Of a stretch of DNA of 50,752 bases, positions 1 through 8,243 are shown piece after piece. Each line of letters starts with the position of its first letter. Within the stretch, counting starts at the first letter, position 1. Both the position numbers and the translations under genes were made by a program. The notes under the pieces are model-generated. The model was not told where the DNA came from and did no database searches. It worked only from the letters and a program-made list of their open reading frames with translations. The stretch comes from Vitreoscilla sp. (GTDB lineage Bacteria > Pseudomonadota > Gammaproteobacteria > Burkholderiales > Burkholderiaceae_C), in assembly GCA_018780145.1 (NCBI GenBank), contig JADMKA010000013.1, forward strand, positions 1 through 50,752, given 5' to 3'.

Positions 1-2
1 TC

Positions 3-371
3 GGCCTGGACATGACCCGGCGCGACCTGCAACTCGAAGCGCGCGACAAGGGCCGGCCCTGGGAGTTCGGCAAGTCGTTTGCGCTGTCGGCACCCATTGG
101 CGCGCTGCATCGCGCACAGGACATCGGGCACCCGGCGACGGCGGCGATCTCGGTGACCGTCAACGGTCAGCCGCGCCAGGCGTCGGACATCAGCAAGCTG
201 ATCTGGTCGGTCTCCGAATGCGTGGCCTACCTCTCCGAATACGAGACGCTGGAGCCGGGCGACATCATCATGACCGGCACCCCGGAAGGCGTGAACGCAG
301 TCGTCGCCGGTGACCTGATGCGCGGCGAGATCCAGGGCTTGGGCGCGATCGAGGTCGGCGTGACGGGCTGA
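3..371 (+). CDS. nagK: Fumarylpyruvate hydrolase, FAH family (5' end outside window)
   Basis: This is the C-terminal 122 residues of a fumarylacetoacetate-hydrolase-fold protein; the start lies before the window. Visible family features are the KSF segment, the SDISKLIWS helix and the closing GDIIMTGTPEGV loop that lines the metal site. In the gentisate pathway this enzyme splits fumarylpyruvate into fumarate and pyruvate. The family also contains fumarylacetoacetases and decarboxylases, so the assignment rests on context: salicylate 5-hydroxylase genes start 43 bp downstream and a maleylpyruvate isomerase closes the operon. The enzyme is cytoplasmic. The N-terminal metal ligands cannot be checked here. 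Confidence 0.85.
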   Translation, partial: GLDMTRRDLQLEARDKGRPWEFGKSFALSAPIGALHRAQDIGHPATAAISVTVNGQPRQASDISKLIWSVSECVAYLSEYETLEPGDIIMTGTPEGVNAVVAGDLMRGEIQGLGAIEVGVTG

Positions 372-414
372 AGACGGCACCAGCCGCCCCATTCGAATCG
401 ACAGGAGACAGACC

Positions 415-1674
415 ATGGACGAGACATCGACGATCTTTCCCGACCAGCCAGTCTGGGAGGGCGAGGGCACGCACCGCATCCCCTTTCTCACCTACACGAG
501 CGAGGACATCTACCGCAAGGAGCTCGAGCGCTTCTTCTACAAGGGCCACTGGTGCTACGTGGGCCTGGAGGCCGAAGTGCCGAACCCGGGCGACTACAAA
601 CGCACCGTGGTCGGCGAGCGCTCGGTGATCCTGTCGCGAGATGCCGATGGCGGGCTCAACGTCATCGAGAACGTCTGCGCGCACCGCGGCATGCGCTTCT
701 GTCGCGAGCGCCACGGCAACCGCAAGGACTTTGTCTGCCCGTACCACCAGTGGAGCTACACCCTCAAGGGTGACCTGCAAGGGGTGCCGTTTCGCCGCGG
801 CGTCAAGCAGGACGGCCAGGTGCACGGCGGCATGCCGGCAGACTTCAAGACCACCGATCACGGGCTGACCAAGCTGAAGGTCGCCACCCGAGGCGGTGTG
901 GTGTTTGCCTCGTTCGACGCCGATGTGGAGCCCCTCGAAGACTTCCTCGGCCCCACCATCCTGGGCTACTTCGACCGCCTGTTCAACGGCCGAAAGCTCA
1001 AGATCCTGGGCTACAACCGCCAGCGCATTCCGGGCAACTGGAAGCTGATGCAGGAGAACATCAAGGACCCGTACCACCCGGGGCTGCTGCACACCTGGTT
1101 CGTCACCTTCGGGCTTTGGCGGGCCGACAACAAGTCACAGCTTCGCATGGACGACAAGCACCGCCATGCCGCGATGATTTCCACCCGTGGCGCCGCCGGC
1201 AAGGCCGAGCAGGTGACGCAGGTGTCGAGCTTCAAGGAGGAGATGAAGCTCAACGATCCGGGCTTCATCGACATCGTGCCTGAGCCCTGGTGGGGAGGCC
1301 CGACCGCGGTGATGACGACGATCTTCCCGAGTGTGATCCTGCAGCAACAGGTCAACAGCGTCTCCACACGGCACATCCAGCCCACCGGCCATGGCAGCTT
1401 TGATTTCGTCTGGACGCACTTCGGCTTCGACGACGACAGCGAGGAGATGACGAAGCGCCGTCTGACCCAGGCCAACCTGTTCGGCCCGGCCGGATTCGTC
1501 TCCGCCGATGACGGCGAAGTCATCGAGTTCTCGCAGCAGGCCTTCGAGAGCAAACCGTTCCACCGCACCGTGGCCGAACTTGGCGGTCGCGAGGTAGAGA
1601 ACACCGAACACATGGTCACCGAGACCTTGATCCGCGGCATGTACCGCTACTGGCGCGACGTGATGGAGGCCTGA
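415..1674 (+). CDS. nagG: Salicylate 5-hydroxylase large (Rieske oxygenase alpha) subunit
   Basis: This 419-residue protein is the catalytic subunit of a three-component ring hydroxylase that converts salicylate to gentisate with O2 and NADH. The Rieske [2Fe-2S] ligands are C88-x-H90 and C108-x2-H111. The mononuclear iron site is visible as D218-x2-H221-x4-H226 within a DPYHPGLLH motif. The sequence matches my recollection of NagG from Ralstonia U2 over long stretches, including GDLQGVPFRRGVKQDG. The ATG has a good AGGAG site 7-8 nt upstream. The gene is followed 2 nt later by nagH. A related substituted salicylate as substrate cannot be excluded. Confidence 0.93.
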   Translation: MDETSTIFPDQPVWEGEGTHRIPFLTYTSEDIYRKELERFFYKGHWCYVGLEAEVPNPGDYKRTVVGERSVILSRDADGGLNVIENVCAHRGMRFCRERHGNRKDFVCPYHQWSYTLKGDLQGVPFRRGVKQDGQVHGGMPADFKTTDHGLTKLKVATRGGVVFASFDADVEPLEDFLGPTILGYFDRLFNGRKLKILGYNRQRIPGNWKLMQENIKDPYHPGLLHTWFVTFGLWRADNKSQLRMDDKHRHAAMISTRGAAGKAEQVTQVSSFKEEMKLNDPGFIDIVPEPWWGGPTAVMTTIFPSVILQQQVNSVSTRHIQPTGHGSFDFVWTHFGFDDDSEEMTKRRLTQANLFGPAGFVSADDGEVIEFSQQAFESKPFHRTVAELGGREVENTEHMVTETLIRGMYRYWRDVMEA

Positions 1675-1676
1675 GC

Positions 1677-2159
1677 ATGACGACGACCATGAACTTCGAA
1701 GATTGGCTCGCGCTGACGCAGCTCTACGCCGACTATGCGAGCGCCGTCGACTCCGGCCATTGGGATCTCTGGCCCGAGTTCTTCACCGACGACTGCGTTT
1801 ACCGCCTGCAACCGCGCGAGAACCACGAGCGTGGCTTTCCGTTGGCGACGCTCTCGTTCACCAGCAAGGGCATGCTGAAGGATCGGGTCTACGGCATCCG
1901 GGAGACGCTGTTTCACGATCCCTACTACCAGCGGCACATCGTCGGCTCGCCGGTGATCAGGGAGGTGGTGGAAGCGCGCTGGCGCTGCGAAGCCAACTAC
2001 GCGGTCCTTCGCACCAAGCTGTCGGATGCCTCTACCGTGTTCAACGTCGGGCGCTACCTCGATGTGGTGGTCCGTACGCCGGAAGGCCTGAAATTCGCAT
2101 CGCGCGAGTGCATCTACGACTCCGAGATGATCCCCAACTCCATCATCTACCCCATCTGA
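1677..2159 (+). CDS. nagH: Salicylate 5-hydroxylase small (beta) subunit
   Basis: This 160-residue beta subunit belongs to the SnoaL/NTF2-fold family of ring-hydroxylating oxygenases. It packs against the alpha subunit and has a structural role. Family landmarks are the N-terminal LYADYA helix, the YRLQPREN segment, DPYYQRHIVG and the terminal DSEMIPNSIIYPI, which is nearly identical to my memory of NagH. The start codon lies 2 nt after the nagG stop, so translational coupling is likely. The ferredoxin gene starts 8 nt after its stop. Confidence 0.92.
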   Translation: MTTTMNFEDWLALTQLYADYASAVDSGHWDLWPEFFTDDCVYRLQPRENHERGFPLATLSFTSKGMLKDRVYGIRETLFHDPYYQRHIVGSPVIREVVEARWRCEANYAVLRTKLSDASTVFNVGRYLDVVVRTPEGLKFASRECIYDSEMIPNSIIYPI

Positions 2160-2167
2160 GGCCCCGC

Positions 2168-2485
2168 ATGAGCACCTCGAACTGGGTCGACGCGATGTCG
2201 GCCGACGACCTGCCCAGCGATGACGTCCAGGGCCTCGCCGTGGCGGGGCGTGACATCGCGATCTACACCGTTGGCGATGCGGTCTACGCGACCGACAACA
2301 TCTGCACCCACGGCCACGCCCGCCTGTGCGACGGCTTCCTGGAGGGGCACGAAATCGAGTGCCCGCTGCACCAGGGCAGGTTCGACGTCCGTGACGGCAA
2401 GCCGCTGTGCGAGCCAGTGGCCGAGGCACTGCGCAGCTACCCCGTCAAGGTCGAGGGCGGCCGGGTCTTCCTGCAGCTCGACTGA
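2168..2485 (+). CDS. nagAb: Rieske [2Fe-2S] ferredoxin of the salicylate/naphthalene oxygenase system
   Basis: This 105-residue soluble ferredoxin passes electrons from a reductase to the NagGH oxygenase. The cluster ligands are C46-x-H48 (CTHGH) and C65-x2-H68 (CPLHQ), with the family's GRFDV and KPLCEPV segments following. The start at 2168 was chosen because it follows the nagH stop closely and gives the normal family length. An overlapping reading frame from 1703 in the same phase is only an upstream extension. In Ralstonia U2 this protein is shared with naphthalene dioxygenase. No reductase gene (NagAa type) is present in the window, so it must be encoded elsewhere. Confidence 0.9.
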   Translation: MSTSNWVDAMSADDLPSDDVQGLAVAGRDIAIYTVGDAVYATDNICTHGHARLCDGFLEGHEIECPLHQGRFDVRDGKPLCEPVAEALRSYPVKVEGGRVFLQLD

Positions 2486-2562
2486 CGCCCCTTTCAATCA
2501 CGCCCTGCCGGGACCGTTGACGACGGCCCCGTGGGCAAGCTCACCCTTTCCGGAGACAAACC

Positions 2563-3723
2563 ATGTTCGAACGCACCCTTCCCATCATCCTGTCCGGCAC
2601 CACACTGGCCGCGGCAGTGGCCACTGCCTCGGCCGCCACGATCGGCCTGATGGCCCCGCTGTCCGGGCCGCAGGCACTTGTCGGTCAGGACCAGGTCGAC
2701 GGCTTCATGCTCGCACTCGAGCAGCGTGGTGGCAAGCTCGGTGGCCAGCCGGTCACCGTCGTCAAGGAGGACGATCAGCTCAAGCCGGAGGTCGGCCAGC
2801 AGGCCGTGCGCAAGCTGATCGACAAGGACAAGGTCGACGCCATCGTCGGGCTGTCGTTCTCGAACGTGCTGATGGGAAGCCTGCCGCGCCTGGCCGAGTC
2901 GGGCGTGGTCGCGATCGCCACCAATGCCGGCCCGTCACCGGTGGCCGGTGCACAGTGCAAGCCCAACCTGTTCTCGATGGCCTGGCAGAACGACGGTGCG
3001 GCCGAGGCGATGGGCAAATTCGCACAGGACCGTGGCCTCAAGCGCGTCTACCTGATGGCGCCGAACTACCAGGCCGGCAAGGACATGCTGGCCGGCTTCA
3101 AACGCTTCTACAAGGGGCAGGTGATCGATGAGGTCTACACCCAGGTCAACCAGCCGGACTACTCGGCCGAGATCGCGCAACTGCAGGCCGCCAAGCCGGA
3201 GGCGCTGTTCGTGTTCTATCCGGGCGGCATGGGCATCAACTTCGTCAAGCAGATGAGCCAGGCTGGATTGACCGGCAAGCTGCCGCTGTATTCCGTCTTC
3301 ACCGTCGACGGCACGACGCTGCCCTCGCTGCGCGAGGCGGCCGTCGGCACGGTCAGCGGCGGGATGTACGACGCAGCGCTCGACAACCCTGAGAACCGCA
3401 AGTTCGTCTCTGCGTTCGAGGCCAAGTACAAGCGCACGCCAAGCTTGTACGCGGCCACCGGCTACGACGCGGCCAACTTGTTGGACATCGCACTGCCAAA
3501 GGCGGGTGCGGACCTGAAGAAGCTCGCCGCGGCGGTGAAGGCTGCGGGAAGCGAGCTGAAGTCGGTGCGCGGCCCGTTTGCCTTCGGCAAGAACAACATG
3601 CCAGTGCAGGACTACTACGCCTTCGAGACCACCCGCGACGGTGGCAAGGTCGTCACCCGACTGATCGGTACCCCGCTGAAGGGGCATGTCGATCCGTACG
3701 CGGTGCAGTGCCCGATGCCCTGA
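2563..3723 (+). CDS. ABC transporter periplasmic substrate-binding protein (LivK/aromatic acid type)
   Basis: This 386-residue protein begins with a Sec signal peptide (basic MFER, then a hydrophobic stretch ending near TASAA). The mature part is a type-I periplasmic binding fold of the leucine-binding family: IGLMAPLSGPQ at the start of the mature protein, VDAIVGLSFSNV and the late YAATGYDAANLL segment. It should capture the ligand and deliver it to the two permeases encoded next. Its place inside a salicylate/gentisate operon suggests an aromatic carboxylate rather than an amino acid; that is inference. A GGAG site precedes the ATG. It is the first of five consecutive transporter genes. Confidence 0.9.
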   Translation: MFERTLPIILSGTTLAAAVATASAATIGLMAPLSGPQALVGQDQVDGFMLALEQRGGKLGGQPVTVVKEDDQLKPEVGQQAVRKLIDKDKVDAIVGLSFSNVLMGSLPRLAESGVVAIATNAGPSPVAGAQCKPNLFSMAWQNDGAAEAMGKFAQDRGLKRVYLMAPNYQAGKDMLAGFKRFYKGQVIDEVYTQVNQPDYSAEIAQLQAAKPEALFVFYPGGMGINFVKQMSQAGLTGKLPLYSVFTVDGTTLPSLREAAVGTVSGGMYDAALDNPENRKFVSAFEAKYKRTPSLYAATGYDAANLLDIALPKAGADLKKLAAAVKAAGSELKSVRGPFAFGKNNMPVQDYYAFETTRDGGKVVTRLIGTPLKGHVDPYAVQCPMP

Positions 3724-3733
3724 GGCCGCCATC

Positions 3734-4654
3734 ATGAGTGCCACGCTGCTTCTCGCGCAGATGCTCAATGGCCTGCAATACGGCGTCTTGCTGTTCTTGC
3801 TGGCGGCGGGCCTCACGCTCGTGTTCGGGATCATGAGTTTCGTGAACCTGGCGCACGGCTCGCTGTACATGGTGGGTGCATATGCCGGGGCCTTGGCCTA
3901 CGGCAGCAGTGGTTCGTTCGCTATCGCGTTGGGTGCCGCCATGCTGGCCTCCTTGGCGATCGGGCTGGCGCTGGAAGTGACCATCGTCTCGCGCCTGTAC
4001 CGGCGCGACCACCTGGACCATGTGCTCGCCACGTTCGGCCTGGTGATGTTCTTCAACGAGCTGGTTCGCATCATCTGGGGCCCGCAACCGTTGTTCGTCC
4101 AGGTGCCAGAGGTGCTGGACGGGACGGTGGATCTCTTCGGCTTCACCTATCCGTCCTATCGCTTCGCGATCATCGCGGTCGGCCTCGTGGTGGCGGTCGG
4201 CTCGTGGCTGCTCATCCACAAGACGCGGGTCGGCATGTTGATCCGTGCCGGTGCGCAGAATCCGCAGCTGGTCAGCGCGCTCGGGGTGAACATCGGCCTG
4301 CTCAACGCGCTGCTGTTCGGTGTGGGCGCCATGTTGGCGGGCGTGGCGGGGGCCATGGCCGGGCCGGTGTTGTCGGTGCAATCGGGCATGGGCGAGCCGG
4401 TGCTGATCACGACACTGGTCGTCATCGTGATCGGCGGCATCGGCTCGGTCTCGGGCGCGTTCTACGCCGCCTTGATCGTGGGCGTGGTGGACACGCTCGG
4501 GCGGGTGTTCCTGCCGCTGCTTCTGCGCCAGCTGGCCGAGCGGTCGATCGCTGACGCGGCCGGCCCGGCGCTTGCATCGATGAGCATATACCTGTTGATG
4601 GCCGGGGTGCTGGCGCTGCGTCCGCAAGGCCTGTTTCCTGCACACCGCGGTTGA
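3734..4654 (+). CDS. Branched-chain-type ABC transporter permease (LivH family)
   Basis: This 306-residue inner-membrane permease has about eight hydrophobic segments. The N-terminal GLQYGVLLFLLAAGLTLVFGIMSFVNLAHG is diagnostic of LivH. The GGIGSVSGAFYAALIVG stretch near the C-terminus marks the region that contacts the ATPase. The reading frame opens at 3686, but the ATG at 3734 puts the hydrophobic start directly at the N-terminus and lies 10 nt after the binding-protein stop. It pairs with the LivM-type permease encoded 7 nt downstream to form the channel for the aromatic-operon importer. Confidence 0.9.
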   Translation: MSATLLLAQMLNGLQYGVLLFLLAAGLTLVFGIMSFVNLAHGSLYMVGAYAGALAYGSSGSFAIALGAAMLASLAIGLALEVTIVSRLYRRDHLDHVLATFGLVMFFNELVRIIWGPQPLFVQVPEVLDGTVDLFGFTYPSYRFAIIAVGLVVAVGSWLLIHKTRVGMLIRAGAQNPQLVSALGVNIGLLNALLFGVGAMLAGVAGAMAGPVLSVQSGMGEPVLITTLVVIVIGGIGSVSGAFYAALIVGVVDTLGRVFLPLLLRQLAERSIADAAGPALASMSIYLLMAGVLALRPQGLFPAHRG

Positions 4655-4661
4655 GGACCTC

Positions 4662-5657
4662 ATGAAGACTTCGCTTTTCCATCGGCCGTCAGGCTGGCTT
4701 CCTCTGTTGCTGCTGGCGTCGCTGTTGGCGGTGCCCGCAGTGGCCACCGGATTCGAGCAGCCGTTCTGGACGGCCTTCTTCGCGCGCATCCTGATCTATG
4801 CGCTTGCCGCCAGCGCGCTCAACCTCGCACTGGGCTACGGCGGGCTGGTCAGCTTCGGTCACGCCCTGTTCCTCGGCATCGGGGCCTATGCGGTGGGCCT
4901 GTGCGCCAATCACGGCATGGCCAGCGGGTGGTTGCATCTGGGCGTGGCGGTGGGGGCCGCCGCGGTGATCGGGCTGGTCGTGGGCATGATCAGCCTGCGG
5001 ACGTCCGGCATGGCCTTCATCATGATCACGCTGGCGTTCGCGCAGATGGGGTACTTCCTGCTGGTGAGTCTCAAGCAGTATGGAGGTGATGACGGCCTGC
5101 CTGTCGCTGCCACCAGCCGATTTGGCCCGTTCGACCTGGGCTCCGCGTCTTCCGTGTACTACGCCGCGTGGCTGGTCCTGGTGATCATCACCTGGTGGAT
5201 GGCGCGGCTGCGCGTGGCGCCGTTTGGCATGGCGCTTCGGGGTGCCCGCCAGAACGCCAGGCGCATCGATGCGGTCGGACTGCAGGCACGCCAGGTGCAG
5301 TTGGCCGCGTTCGTGTTGTCAGGCATGGTGTGTGCGCTGGCGGGCGTTCTGCTCGCCAACCTGAATGCCTTTGTCTCTCCGAGCACCTTGGCGTGGACCG
5401 TGTCGGGCGAACTGATTGTGATGGTGGTGCTTGGCGGCATCGGCACCGTGTTCGGGCCCTTGCTGGGTGCGTTGGTGTTCATCGGCCTCGAAGAAGTCTT
5501 GAAGGGGTTCACGGAGCACTGGATGGCAGTGTTCGGCCCGCTGATCGTGCTCGTGGCGCTGTTCGGGCGGCGCGGCATCGCCGGTTGGCTGGAGGCACTG
5601 GACCGACGGCAGCCAGCGCCGACCACGGCGACTGCCTCAGTGCCTGGGAGGGTGTGA
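4662..5657 (+). CDS. Branched-chain-type ABC transporter permease (LivM family)
   Basis: This 331-residue inner-membrane protein is the second channel subunit. Signature stretches are the ALNLALGYGGLVSFGHALFLGIGAYA type sequence after the first membrane segment and the GGIGTVFGPLLGALVFIGLEE loop near the end, typical of LivM. The stop codon overlaps the start of the next gene (TGATG), so translation of permease and ATPase is probably coupled. The last 30 residues are Pro/Ala/Thr-rich and likely cytoplasmic. Confidence 0.9.
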   Translation: MKTSLFHRPSGWLPLLLLASLLAVPAVATGFEQPFWTAFFARILIYALAASALNLALGYGGLVSFGHALFLGIGAYAVGLCANHGMASGWLHLGVAVGAAAVIGLVVGMISLRTSGMAFIMITLAFAQMGYFLLVSLKQYGGDDGLPVAATSRFGPFDLGSASSVYYAAWLVLVIITWWMARLRVAPFGMALRGARQNARRIDAVGLQARQVQLAAFVLSGMVCALAGVLLANLNAFVSPSTLAWTVSGELIVMVVLGGIGTVFGPLLGALVFIGLEEVLKGFTEHWMAVFGPLIVLVALFGRRGIAGWLEALDRRQPAPTTATASVPGRV

Positions 5658-6403
5658 TGGCTGCCCTGCAAACCGAGGGCCTCGTCAAGCGCTACGGTGC
5701 CCTGCTCGTGACCGATGACGTGTCGCTGGACATCCGCAGCGGCGAACTCCACGCACTCATTGGCCCCAATGGCGCGGGCAAGACGACCCTCATCAACCAG
5801 CTGAGCGGCGAGTTGCGTTCCGACGCCGGTCTCATCCGTTTCGATGGCCACGACGTGACGGCCCAACCCATCCACCGGCGCGCCCGCAGCGGGCTGCTGC
5901 GCTCATACCAGATCACCTCGATCTTCGAGGAGTTCACGGTTCTCGAGAACGCTGCGCTGTCCGCGCTGGGCTCACGGCAACATGCCTGGGGCTTCTGGCG
6001 ACCGATGCTGGCGGATGCACGGGCACGCGCGGCGGCGGAGGAGGCCGTGGAGGCCGCCGGACTGACGGCGTTCGCCAGCACGCTGGCCGGCGAGTTGGCC
6101 TACGGGCAGCGGCGCCAGCTGGAGCTCGCGATGGCGCTCGCGGCCGGACCGAAGTTTCTCCTGCTCGACGAGCCGATGGCTGGCATGAGCGTGCAGGAGT
6201 CCGCGGCCGTGACCGCACTCCTGCACGGCCTGAAACGCCGATACACCATCCTGCTTGTCGAACACGACATGGATGCCGTCTTCGCACTGGCCGACCGCAT
6301 CAGCGTGCTCGTGTATGGGCGGGTGATGTTCACCGGAACGGCCGACGAGATCCGCGCGCATCCCGAGGTGCGGGCTGTGTACCTCGGCGAAGAGTCCAAC
6401 TGA
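5657..6403 (+). CDS. Branched-chain-type ABC transporter ATP-binding protein (LivG family)
   Basis: This 248-residue cytoplasmic ATPase energises the importer. Walker A is GPNGAGKTT near residue 38. The LivG-type EEFTVLENAAL follows, the signature motif is degenerate (LAYGQRRQLELAMAL) and Walker B is FLLLDEPMAGM, followed by the switch histidine in LLVEHDMD. The ATG at 5657 shares one base with the preceding stop codon. The longer open frame from 5168 overlaps the permease gene and is not supported. It works as a heterodimer with the LivF-type ATPase downstream. Confidence 0.92.
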   Translation: MAALQTEGLVKRYGALLVTDDVSLDIRSGELHALIGPNGAGKTTLINQLSGELRSDAGLIRFDGHDVTAQPIHRRARSGLLRSYQITSIFEEFTVLENAALSALGSRQHAWGFWRPMLADARARAAAEEAVEAAGLTAFASTLAGELAYGQRRQLELAMALAAGPKFLLLDEPMAGMSVQESAAVTALLHGLKRRYTILLVEHDMDAVFALADRISVLVYGRVMFTGTADEIRAHPEVRAVYLGEESN

Positions 6404-6413
6404 GGAGGCAGCG

Positions 6414-7133
6414 ATGGCAGAACCATTCTTGTCGGTGCGCGGTCTGCAGGCGGGCTATGGCCGGGCGCAGGTGCTTTTCGACGTGACGTTCGATGTGCAA
6501 GCTGGGGAGGTGATCACCCTGCTGGGCCGAAATGGCATGGGTCGATCGACGACCGTGAAGTGTCTGTTTGGCATGCTGCCGGTCAGCGCCGGTTCGATCG
6601 AGGTCGACGGTGCCCGTGCCAACGGGCTACCGTCGCACCGCATTGCCCGGCGCGGGCTGGCGCTCGTGCCCGAAGGCCGGCAAATCTTCACCGCGTTGAC
6701 GGTCGAGGAGAACCTGGTCGCCACCGCCTTCACACCGCGCCATGGTGGTGCCACCCAGCCTTGGACCCTGGATCGGGTTTACGCCTTCTTTCCGCGCCTG
6801 AAGGAGCGGCGCGCCAACCTGGGCTCGCAGTTGTCCGGCGGCGAGCAGCAGATGCTCGCGATCGGTCGCGCGCTGATGACCAATCCAAAGCTTCTGGTGC
6901 TGGACGAGGCGACCGAGGGTCTTGCTCCACTCATCCGTGCCGAGATCTGGCACACCTTGGGTGAACTCAAGCGCGAAGGCCTGGCGCAAATCGTGATCGA
7001 CAAGAACGTCGGTCAGCTGCTGCGCCTCGCCGATCGGCATGTCGTGATCGAGAAGGGCCGCGTCGTCTGGCAGGGCGACAGTGCCGCGCTGCAGGCGCAG
7101 CCGGAAATCGTCCACCAGTACCTGGGAGTCTGA
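6414..7133 (+). CDS. Branched-chain-type ABC transporter ATP-binding protein (LivF family), Walker A Arg variant
   Basis: This 239-residue protein is the second ATPase of the importer. It has the Q-loop region, the VPEGRQIFTALTVEENL stretch typical of LivF, the LSGGEQQMLAIGRAL signature and Walker B LLVLDEATEG. The Walker A loop reads GRNGMGRST: the usual catalytic-site lysine is arginine (R44, codon CGA at 6543-6545). The switch region reads VIDKNVGQLL, so the usual switch histidine is also absent. Both changes suggest this half-site is weak or inactive and that ATP hydrolysis relies on the LivG-type partner; I believe similar variants exist in other Burkholderiales transporters. A GAGGAGG-like site precedes the ATG. 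Confidence 0.9.
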   Translation: MAEPFLSVRGLQAGYGRAQVLFDVTFDVQAGEVITLLGRNGMGRSTTVKCLFGMLPVSAGSIEVDGARANGLPSHRIARRGLALVPEGRQIFTALTVEENLVATAFTPRHGGATQPWTLDRVYAFFPRLKERRANLGSQLSGGEQQMLAIGRALMTNPKLLVLDEATEGLAPLIRAEIWHTLGELKREGLAQIVIDKNVGQLLRLADRHVVIEKGRVVWQGDSAALQAQPEIVHQYLGV

Positions 7134-7136
7134 TCG

Positions 7137-7772
7137 ATGAAGCTCTACGGATTCTTTCGCAGCGGCACCTCGCACCGCCTGCGCATCGCTCTGAACCTCA
7201 AGGGCTTGAGCTACGAGCAGGTTGCCATCGATCTGCGCACCGAGCAGCACCTGGGCGAAGCCTTCAAGGCCATCAATCCGCAGCAACTGGTGCCGGTGCT
7301 GGACATCGGCGACGCCGTGCTCACGCAGTCACCCGCCATCATCGAGTGGCTCGAGGAGCGCTACCCGACGCCTGCGCTGTTGCCGGCCGATCTACAGCAG
7401 CGTGCCCAGGTGCGTGCGCTGGCAGCAATTGTCGGTTGTGACATCCATCCGGTGAACAACAGGCGCATCCTCGAGACCCTGCGCCGCCGCTTCGCCGCCG
7501 ATGAGTTGGCTGTCAACGACTGGTGCGCCACCTGGATCAGCGCCGGCTTTGATGCCATTGAGGCGCTGCTGATGTCGCGCGCCGGCGGCCCATTTGCCTT
7601 TGGCACGCAACCGACACTGGCTGATGTCTACCTCGTGCCCCAGATCGAGAGCGCACGCCGCTTCAAAATCGACCTGAATCGCTGGCCGCGGCTGCTCGAG
7701 ATCGATGCGACCTGTGCGGGCCTGGATGCCTTTCGCCGTGCGGCGCCGTCGGTGCAGCCGGATGCAGGTTAG
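7137..7772 (+). CDS. nagL: Maleylpyruvate (maleylacetoacetate) isomerase, zeta-class GST family
   Basis: This 211-residue cytoplasmic protein has the two-domain glutathione S-transferase fold. The N-terminal thioredoxin-like part carries RSGTSHRLRIALNLKG, the zeta-class active-site motif, then NPQQLVPVLD and TQSPAIIEWLEE, which holds the glutathione gamma-glutamyl-binding residues. The C-terminal helical part has GTQPTLADVYLVPQ. It isomerises maleylpyruvate to fumarylpyruvate using glutathione, one step before the FAH-family hydrolase at the window start. Zeta GSTs acting on maleylacetoacetate look the same, so the maleylpyruvate role rests on the operon. It begins 3 nt after the ABC ATPase stop. 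Confidence 0.85.
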   Translation: MKLYGFFRSGTSHRLRIALNLKGLSYEQVAIDLRTEQHLGEAFKAINPQQLVPVLDIGDAVLTQSPAIIEWLEERYPTPALLPADLQQRAQVRALAAIVGCDIHPVNNRRILETLRRRFAADELAVNDWCATWISAGFDAIEALLMSRAGGPFAFGTQPTLADVYLVPQIESARRFKIDLNRWPRLLEIDATCAGLDAFRRAAPSVQPDAG

Positions 7773-7790
7773 TGGCCTGCGACGAGCCTG

Positions 7791-8243
7791 CTATGCGGCG
7801 GCCCCAATGCGGACCGTGTCGAAGTTCAGGTGATGCATGCACTCGCGCCGGATCAGCAGCGCAGCGGCGGTGTCGCGGTCGGTGAGCTTCGTGCCGTCCG
7901 GGGCCGGCATGCCGAGAGAGATCGACGCCAGCTGCTGAAACAGCGCTTCGATGGCGTCGCGGCCGAGCATGTCGCCCGCTACTTCGAGACCGGGCAACTG
8001 GCGCAGCATTGGCTCGGAGGTCGTCAGGCTGGCGCCGGCTGAGCGCGGCGGCTTCGCCGCCATCAGCGCGTCTTCAACGACGTCGATCGCGCGCTCGAGG
8101 TCGACAGCGCTCGGTGGGTCTTGGCGAAAGCAGGCGTCCGCCAGAGCCGGCGGGCTCGGCCCCAGAGTGACGACACCACCGTCATCGGACGACAGCATGG
8201 TCCCGGTTGGGCTGAATCGCAGATGCATGGCGCGCAGTGTCAC
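7791..8243 (-). CDS. Uncharacterised protein coupled to the YpfH-type esterase
   Basis: This 150-residue acidic protein is not recognised. It has no signal peptide or membrane segment. The N-terminus (RAMHLRFSPTGTMLSSDDGGVV) suggests small beta strands, followed by a helical stretch rich in charged residues and Ala. Its ATG overlaps the stop codon of the esterase gene by 4 nt (ATGA), which supports it as a real, translationally coupled gene. It converges on nagL with an 18-bp gap. It could be an accessory or substrate-linked protein for the esterase, but nothing in the sequence shows this. Confidence 0.62.
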   Translation of the reverse strand: MTLRAMHLRFSPTGTMLSSDDGGVVTLGPSPPALADACFRQDPPSAVDLERAIDVVEDALMAAKPPRSAGASLTTSEPMLRQLPGLEVAGDMLGRDAIEALFQQLASISLGMPAPDGTKLTDRDTAAALLIRRECMHHLNFDTVRIGAAA

